In this document: positions 59,929-64,000 of the stretch, one piece after another
Position numbering within the stretch: the first letter of the stretch is position 1
How the letters are laid out: every line of letters begins with the position of its first letter
Source: Streptomyces caniscabiei
GTDB lineage: Bacteria > Actinomycetota > Actinomycetes > Streptomycetales > Streptomycetaceae
Reading direction: 5' to 3'
Length of the DNA stretch: 64,000 bases
NCBI RefSeq assembly: GCF_014930365.1
Contig: NZ_JABXWI010000026.1
Span: 47,285-111,284 of the forward strand
Translations under genes and position numbers: made by a program
Notes under the pieces: model-generated
Told to the model about the DNA's origin: nothing
What the model saw: only the letters and a program-made list of their open reading frames with translations
Database searches by the model: none

Positions 59929-60957
59929 TCACAACCCCAGCCTGGCCAGCGCCTTCGCCCCGTCCAGCTCGCACGATCCCGCACCGGCCGCCGTCCAGGC
60001 CGCCGCGCACAGCGCCCGCAGCCCGTCCAGGGCCTCGCCCTCGCCGTCGAGTTCCAGCCGATCCGGCCCCGCCGTGGCCGTCCAGCCGCCGCAGCGGAAA
60101 CCCGCGCCCGCCTCGACGACCTCCGGCTGCCCGGTCAGCATGCCCCGCAGATCGGCGTCGACATACGTGGGCCGGTGCTGCGGGGGCGCGGCCAGCAACT
60201 GCGCGCCGTCGGTCACGCCGGTCAGCACCAGCAGCGAGTCGACCTCGCCGTTGAACGCCCCCTCGATGTCCGTGTCCAGCCGGTCCCCGACCACCAACGG
60301 CCGCTCGGCACCGGTCCGCAGGATCGTCTCGCGGTGCATCGGCGGCAGGGGCTTGCCCGCCACCTGCGGCTCGGCGCCGGTCGCGATGCGGACGACCTGC
60401 ACCGCCGCCCCGTTGCCCGGTGCGATCCCGCGCGCGCTCGGGATCGTCAGATCGGTGTTGGACGCGAACCACGGCACCCCGCGCGCGATGGCGTAGCAGG
60501 CCTCCGCGAACCGCCCCCAGGGCAGGTCGAGGCCGCCGAACCCCTGCACCACCGCCGCCGGATCGTCGTCCGCCGACTCGACCGGCTCAAGGCCCCGCTC
60601 CCGCAGCGCCACCCGCAGGCCCTCACCACCGATGACCAGCACCCGCGCCCCGGCGGGCAACTGCTCACTGATCAGCCGAGCCACGGCCTGCGCCGAGGTG
60701 ATGACGTCACCGGCCTCGGTCGGTATCCCGAGGGCCGTCAGATGCGCGGCCACCGTGTCGGGCGTCCGCAGCGCGTTGTTGGTCACGTACGCCAGGTGCA
60801 TCCCACCGGCGCGCGCCGTACTCAGGGACTCCACGGCGTACGCGATCGCACTCCCTCCCGCGTACACCACACCGTCCAGATCGAGCAGAGCCGTGTCGTA
60901 CGCCTCGCTCAGGGCCTGCCCACTGCCGTCGGGCCGCGTCCTGACTGCCTGGCTCAT
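59929..60957 (-). CDS. HAD-IIA phosphatase (NagD/PNPase-like)
   Basis: A 342-residue HAD hydrolase. Motif I is DTALLDLDGVVYAGGSAI (catalytic D-L-D), motif II AYVTNNALRT and motif IV PLVVGDRLDTDIEGAFNGEV. Motif III Lys is in AGKPLPPMHRETI. The large C2 cap lies between motifs II and III. Family members dephosphorylate glycerol phosphate, phosphoglycolate, nucleotides or 4-nitrophenyl phosphate; the substrate is unknown. The final 50 residues form an Ala/Gly-rich extension. Divergent from the DUF1015 gene. Confidence 0.88.
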   Translation of the reverse strand: MSQAVRTRPDGSGQALSEAYDTALLDLDGVVYAGGSAIAYAVESLSTARAGGMHLAYVTNNALRTPDTVAAHLTALGIPTEAGDVITSAQAVARLISEQLPAGARVLVIGGEGLRVALRERGLEPVESADDDPAAVVQGFGGLDLPWGRFAEACYAIARGVPWFASNTDLTIPSARGIAPGNGAAVQVVRIATGAEPQVAGKPLPPMHRETILRTGAERPLVVGDRLDTDIEGAFNGEVDSLLVLTGVTDGAQLLAAPPQHRPTYVDADLRGMLTGQPEVVEAGAGFRCGGWTATAGPDRLELDGEGEALDGLRALCAAAWTAAGAGSCELDGAKALARLGL

Positions 60958-61084
60958 CGTGCTCCGCTCCTCGCTCGCTCCGACGGTCTCCCGACCGGCC
61001 GGGTCGGACGCCCGTCGGTCAACAATCGGTCAGGTCACTTTCCCCGATCATCCCTCACGCCACCGACACCCATACGATGCATCA

Positions 61085-62377
61085 ATGAACTACGCAGGTC
61101 CCGCGGAGGAGAACCCGGCGCGCAGCGGCCTCGAACTGACCCCGTTCCGGGGGCTTCGCTACGACCCCGACCGGGTCGGCAGCCTGGCCGCCGTGACATC
61201 ACCGCCGTACGACGTCGTCGTACGGCCGGACGGTCTGCTCCACCTCGAATCCGCCGATCCGCACAACATCGTCCGCCTGATACTCCCCCAGGCCGGTACG
61301 CCCGCCGCCCGTGACGAACAGGCCGCCGACACACTGCGCCGCTGGCTCGCCGACGGCGTCCTGGCCGCCGACGCCGAGCCCGGTCTCTACGTCTACGAGC
61401 AGGCGGACGGCAGCATCCTCCAACGCGGTCTCATAGGCGCCCTGCGCCTCTCCGAGCCCTCCGCGGGCGTGGTACTGCCCCACGAGGACGTCATCCCCCA
61501 TGTCATCGCCGACCGCGCGGCCCTGATGCGCGCCACCGGCACCAACATGGAGCCTCTGCTCCTCACCTACCGGGGGGACGGCGCGACGACCGGGGCGACA
61601 GCCGTGGTCGAGCGCACCACGGCAGGCGCCCCGCTCCTCGCCACGACCACGGAGGACGGCTTCAGCCATCGCCTCTGGGCGGTCACCGATCCCGCCGACC
61701 TCACCGAGATCCGGTCGGACCTCGCCCGCCACCAGGCCCTGATAGCCGACGGCCACCACCGCTGGGCGACCTACCTCCGGCTCCGCACGGAACACCCGTC
61801 CCCCAGCCCCTGGGACTACGGCCTGGTCCTGCTGGTGGACACCGCCCGCTACCCCCTGCGTGTGCGCGCGATCCACCGCCTCCTCCATCAACTCCCGCTC
61901 AGCGACGCCCTCACCGCCCTGGACGGCCTGTTCCGCGTACGCCGACTCGACGGGGAGCTCCCGGAGGCCCTCGACGCCCTGGCGGACACGTCCGCCGCCG
62001 GCAACGCCTTCGTCCTCGCGGGCGACGGCGCCTTCCACCTCGTCGACCGCCCGGACCCGGACCTCCTCGCCCGCACGATCCCCGCCGACCGCCCGTCGGC
62101 CTGGCGCACGCTGGACGCGACGGTCCTGCACGCCACGCTCCTCGACCACGTCTGGCGCATCCCCGAGGACTCCCCGGCGCATGTCGCCTACATCCACGAC
62201 ACGGCCGCCACGGTCGAGAAGGCCGAGCGCGACGGTGGTACGGCCGTCCTCATGCACCCGGTCCGCGAGGAGGTCGTACGCGACCTGGCCCGCCAGGGCG
62301 TCACCATGCCCCGCAAGTCCACGTCGTTCGGCCCCAAGCCGGCGTCGGGGCTGGTCCTGCGCGCACTGGAGTTCTGA
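61085..62377 (+). CDS. DUF1015 family protein
   Basis: A 430-residue soluble protein matching DUF1015, a family widespread but of unknown function, once thought similar to serine-metabolism enzymes. The hallmark segments are LTPFRGLRYDPDRVGSLAAV, TSPPYDVV, ADPHNIVRLILPQ and LIADGHHRWATYLRLR, followed by the C-terminal domain that ends RKSTSFGPKPASGLVLRALE. The HHR/ADGHH element suggests a metal or phosphate site. The ATG at 61085 fits family N-termini. A strong terminator follows. Confidence 0.82.
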   Translation: MNYAGPAEENPARSGLELTPFRGLRYDPDRVGSLAAVTSPPYDVVVRPDGLLHLESADPHNIVRLILPQAGTPAARDEQAADTLRRWLADGVLAADAEPGLYVYEQADGSILQRGLIGALRLSEPSAGVVLPHEDVIPHVIADRAALMRATGTNMEPLLLTYRGDGATTGATAVVERTTAGAPLLATTTEDGFSHRLWAVTDPADLTEIRSDLARHQALIADGHHRWATYLRLRTEHPSPSPWDYGLVLLVDTARYPLRVRAIHRLLHQLPLSDALTALDGLFRVRRLDGELPEALDALADTSAAGNAFVLAGDGAFHLVDRPDPDLLARTIPADRPSAWRTLDATVLHATLLDHVWRIPEDSPAHVAYIHDTAATVEKAERDGGTAVLMHPVREEVVRDLARQGVTMPRKSTSFGPKPASGLVLRALEF

Positions 62378-62429
62378 ACCGCCGCCCTCCGCAGGCCGGG
62401 ACCCTGGTCCCCGATGGCCAGACATACGA

Positions 62430-62463
62430 AAGGGCGGGATCCCCTGTACGGGATCCCGCCCTT
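62430..62463. terminator. Bidirectional terminator behind DUF1015 gene
   Basis: AAGGGCGGGATCCC (62430-62443) pairs perfectly with 62450-62463 around CTGTAC, giving T-rich flanks in both directions between convergent genes. Confidence 0.85.
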
Positions 62464-62481
62464 CACCGTCTCTCCCGGACG

Positions 62482-64000
62482 TCAGTCCTTGTCGTCGACG
62501 CCGAGGTCGTCGTCGTCATCGTCTACGCCGAGGTCTTCATCGTCGACGTCGAGGTCGAGGTCCTCGACGGCCTCGACGGCCGTGGCCGGCGCGTCCTGCA
62601 GCGCCCCGGCATCCTCGGCTTCCTCGGCACCGCTCCGCTCGACGTCATCCGCGACGCCGCCCTTGTGCTCGATTCCGGCCTCGTCCTCGGCCTCGGCCTC
62701 GTCCTCGTCCTCGACGAGAACGTCCACGAACTCGACGCCGTCCATCTCCGCGAGCCGGTCCGACGCGTCCGTGCTGCCGTCCTTGTCGGCCTCGACGGCC
62801 TTGGCGAACCACTCGCGCGCCTCGTCCTCACGCCCTGCCGCGAGCAACGCGTCGGCGTAGGCGTACCGCAGGCGCGCGGTCCACGGCTGTACGGAGTTGG
62901 AGGCCAGCTCCGGGCTCTGCAGCGTCACGATGGCCGCGTCGAGCTGGTCCATGTCACGCCGGGCGCCGGCCGCGACGAGCCGCATCTCGACCTGCCCGGC
63001 CTTGTCCAGCTTGTGCACCTCGGGCGCCCCGGCCATGTCGAGCGCCTTCTCGGGCCGCCCGAGACCACGCTCGCAGTCCGCCATGACGGGCCACAGCTCG
63101 ACGTTGCCGGTCATCCGCCGGGCCGCACGGAACTCCGCGAGGGCCTCGCTGTACTTCTGGTTCGCGTACGCCGCGAAGCCGGCCGCCTCCCGCACGGCCG
63201 CGACACGCGACGCCAGCCGCAGCGCCACCCGGGAGTAGCCGTACGCGCCCTCGGGGTCCTCGTCGATGAGCCGCGCGACCATCACCAGGTTCTTGGCGAC
63301 GTCGTCCGCGAGCGTCTTCGGCAGGCTCTGCAGCTCCTGCCGTACGTCCTTGTCGATCTCCTCGCCGGTGACGTCCTCCGGGATCGGCAGCCGCTTGATC
63401 GGCTCACGGTCCCGGTCACGCTCGTCGCGGAAGCGCCCGCCGCCACGACGGTCGTCGCCGCCGCGCCGGTCGTCCCGGCCGCGGAAGCCACCGGGCCGAC
63501 CCCCACGGTCGTCCCGACGGGGACCACGGCCCCGGTCGTCCCGGCCGCGATCGTCACGCCCGCGGAAACCACCGCCACGCTCACCACCACGGCTGTCGTC
63601 ACGACGGAACCCGCCGCCGCGCTGCTCGCCACGGTTGTCGTCACGGCGGAAGCCACCACGGTCGTCGTCGCGACGGAACGCGGGACGGTCACCCTCACGA
63701 CGCTCAGGACGAGCGGGGCGGTCGTCACGACGCTCGTCACGACGGAAGTCGTCGCGCCGGTCATCGCGGCGGAAGGGCGGACGGTCCCCGTCCCGGCGGT
63801 CATCGCGCCGGAAGTCGTCGCGACGGTCGTCACGGCGGAAGGGCGGACGCCCACCCCGGTCGTCCCCGCGTCGCTCGTCACGGCCACGGTCGTCGCGACC
63901 GCGGAACCCGCCGCCGCGCTGCTCGCCACGGTTGTCGTCACGGCGGAAGCCACCACGGTCGTCGTCGCGACGGAACGCGGGACGGTCACCCTCACGACGC
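62482..64000 (-). CDS. TPR protein with Arg/Asp/Gly-rich disordered N-terminus (5' end outside window)
   Basis: The frame is open from the stop at 62482 to the edge of the window, giving at least 505 codons; the start lies beyond 64000. Read from the edge, at least 190 residues are built of FRRDDRG, FRGRDD and GGGFR units, predicted disordered and RNA-binding-like. The next block, EPIKRLPIPEDVTGEEIDKD ... LQSLPKTLADDVAKNLVMVA, starts the TPR domain (VALRLASRVAAVREAAGFAA, NVELWPVMADCERGLGRPEK, LRYAYADALLAAGREDEARE). The tail is strongly acidic and Asp-rich (VDDEDLGVDDDDDDLG). The arginine-rich head and acidic tail could interact within or between molecules. It resembles the hypothetical TPR proteins I recall at this site in Streptomyces. 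Confidence 0.8.
   Translation of the reverse strand, partial: RREGDRPAFRRDDDRGGFRRDDNRGEQRGGGFRGRDDRGRDERRGDDRGGRPPFRRDDRRDDFRRDDRRDGDRPPFRRDDRRDDFRRDERRDDRPARPERREGDRPAFRRDDDRGGFRRDDNRGEQRGGGFRRDDSRGGERGGGFRGRDDRGRDDRGRGPRRDDRGGRPGGFRGRDDRRGGDDRRGGGRFRDERDRDREPIKRLPIPEDVTGEEIDKDVRQELQSLPKTLADDVAKNLVMVARLIDEDPEGAYGYSRVALRLASRVAAVREAAGFAAYANQKYSEALAEFRAARRMTGNVELWPVMADCERGLGRPEKALDMAGAPEVHKLDKAGQVEMRLVAAGARRDMDQLDAAIVTLQSPELASNSVQPWTARLRYAYADALLAAGREDEAREWFAKAVEADKDGSTDASDRLAEMDGVEFVDVLVEDEDEAEAEDEAGIEHKGGVADDVERSGAEEAEDAGALQDAPATAVEAVEDLDLDVDDEDLGVDDDDDDLGVDDKD
63605..64000 (-). repeat. In-frame direct repeat, period 297 bp, in the disordered tail
   Basis: Bases 63605-63703 are identical to 63902-64000 over all 99 positions, an offset of 297 bp or exactly 99 codons. 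The second copy is cut by the window edge, so the identity may be longer. It encodes the segment EGDRPAFRRDDDRGG ... FRRDDNRGEQRGGG. Confidence 0.85.

Overview
This is a 64 kb piece of a high-GC actinomycete chromosome, almost certainly Streptomyces. The grounds are strong GC bias at third codon positions, many GTG starts, frequent ATGA/GTGA/TGATG gene overlaps, Streptomyces dispersed intergenic repeats, and a gene order (sepF paralogue ... der-plsC-cmk-tyrA-aroH ... rluB-scpB-scpA-parA-like-ald ... pyrG ... recN-nadK-tlyA) that I recall from the conserved core around SCO1749-SCO1793 of S. coelicolor. No tRNA, rRNA, CRISPR array, prophage or intact insertion sequence was seen. One MITE-like element is present.

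Layout. 0.5-5.2 kb: a flavin-linked pair (short LLM monooxygenase, FAD/NAD(P)-binding protein), a divergent 23-codon leader peptide followed by a hairpin, and a DUF5685 protein with a Cys-rich tail. 5.5-14.3 kb: SepF paralogue, glutaryl-CoA-dehydrogenase-like enzyme, 14-TM drug exporter, PIG-V-like mannosyltransferase, PAP2 phosphatase, I78 inhibitor and a lone cytochrome oxidase subunit I. 14.4-22.7 kb: a two-gene glycosyltransferase unit, then a branched-chain amino-acid-type (LIV) ABC system split into divergent halves. In one half the two permeases and one ATPase are fused into one 979-residue protein. 22.7-25.3 kb: an Rpf/LysM cell-wall hydrolase with a long leader resembling a c-di-AMP (ydaO) riboswitch, and two unrecognised proteins.

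25.4-30 kb is the housekeeping run der, plsC-like, cmk, tyrA, aroH. 30-34 kb holds a Rieske lipoprotein and an NrtR-like NUDIX - ADP-ribosylglycohydrolase - RlaP-type nucleotidyltransferase operon. A second RlaP-type gene runs into its tail. 34-40.6 kb holds pseudouridine synthase, ScpB, ScpA, a ribbon-helix-helix-like protein, a ParA-like ATPase and alanine dehydrogenase. 40.8-45.5 kb: STAND/TPR ATPase, ADP-ribose pyrophosphatase and CTP synthase.

46-52 kb: GH15 glucoamylase/trehalase-type enzyme, BBE-type flavoprotein, PucR-type regulator and a GT4 glycosyltransferase. 52.5-57 kb: recN, nadK, tlyA, a small acidic protein and an SCP2 protein. 56.8-59.9 kb: a siderophore-type ABC importer (two FecCD permeases plus ATPase, no binding protein) behind a DtxR/DmdR-type iron box. 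59.9-64 kb: HAD-IIA phosphatase, DUF1015 protein, and the 3' part of a TPR protein whose N-terminal Arg/Asp/Gly-rich tail contains an exact in-frame repeat and runs off the window.

The most promising little-described unit is the autoregulated-looking NUDIX/ADP-ribosylglycohydrolase/RlaP operon. The orphan leader-peptide attenuator, the triple LIV fusion with a Lys-to-Arg Walker A partner, and the MITE at the rluB stop codon also deserve attention.
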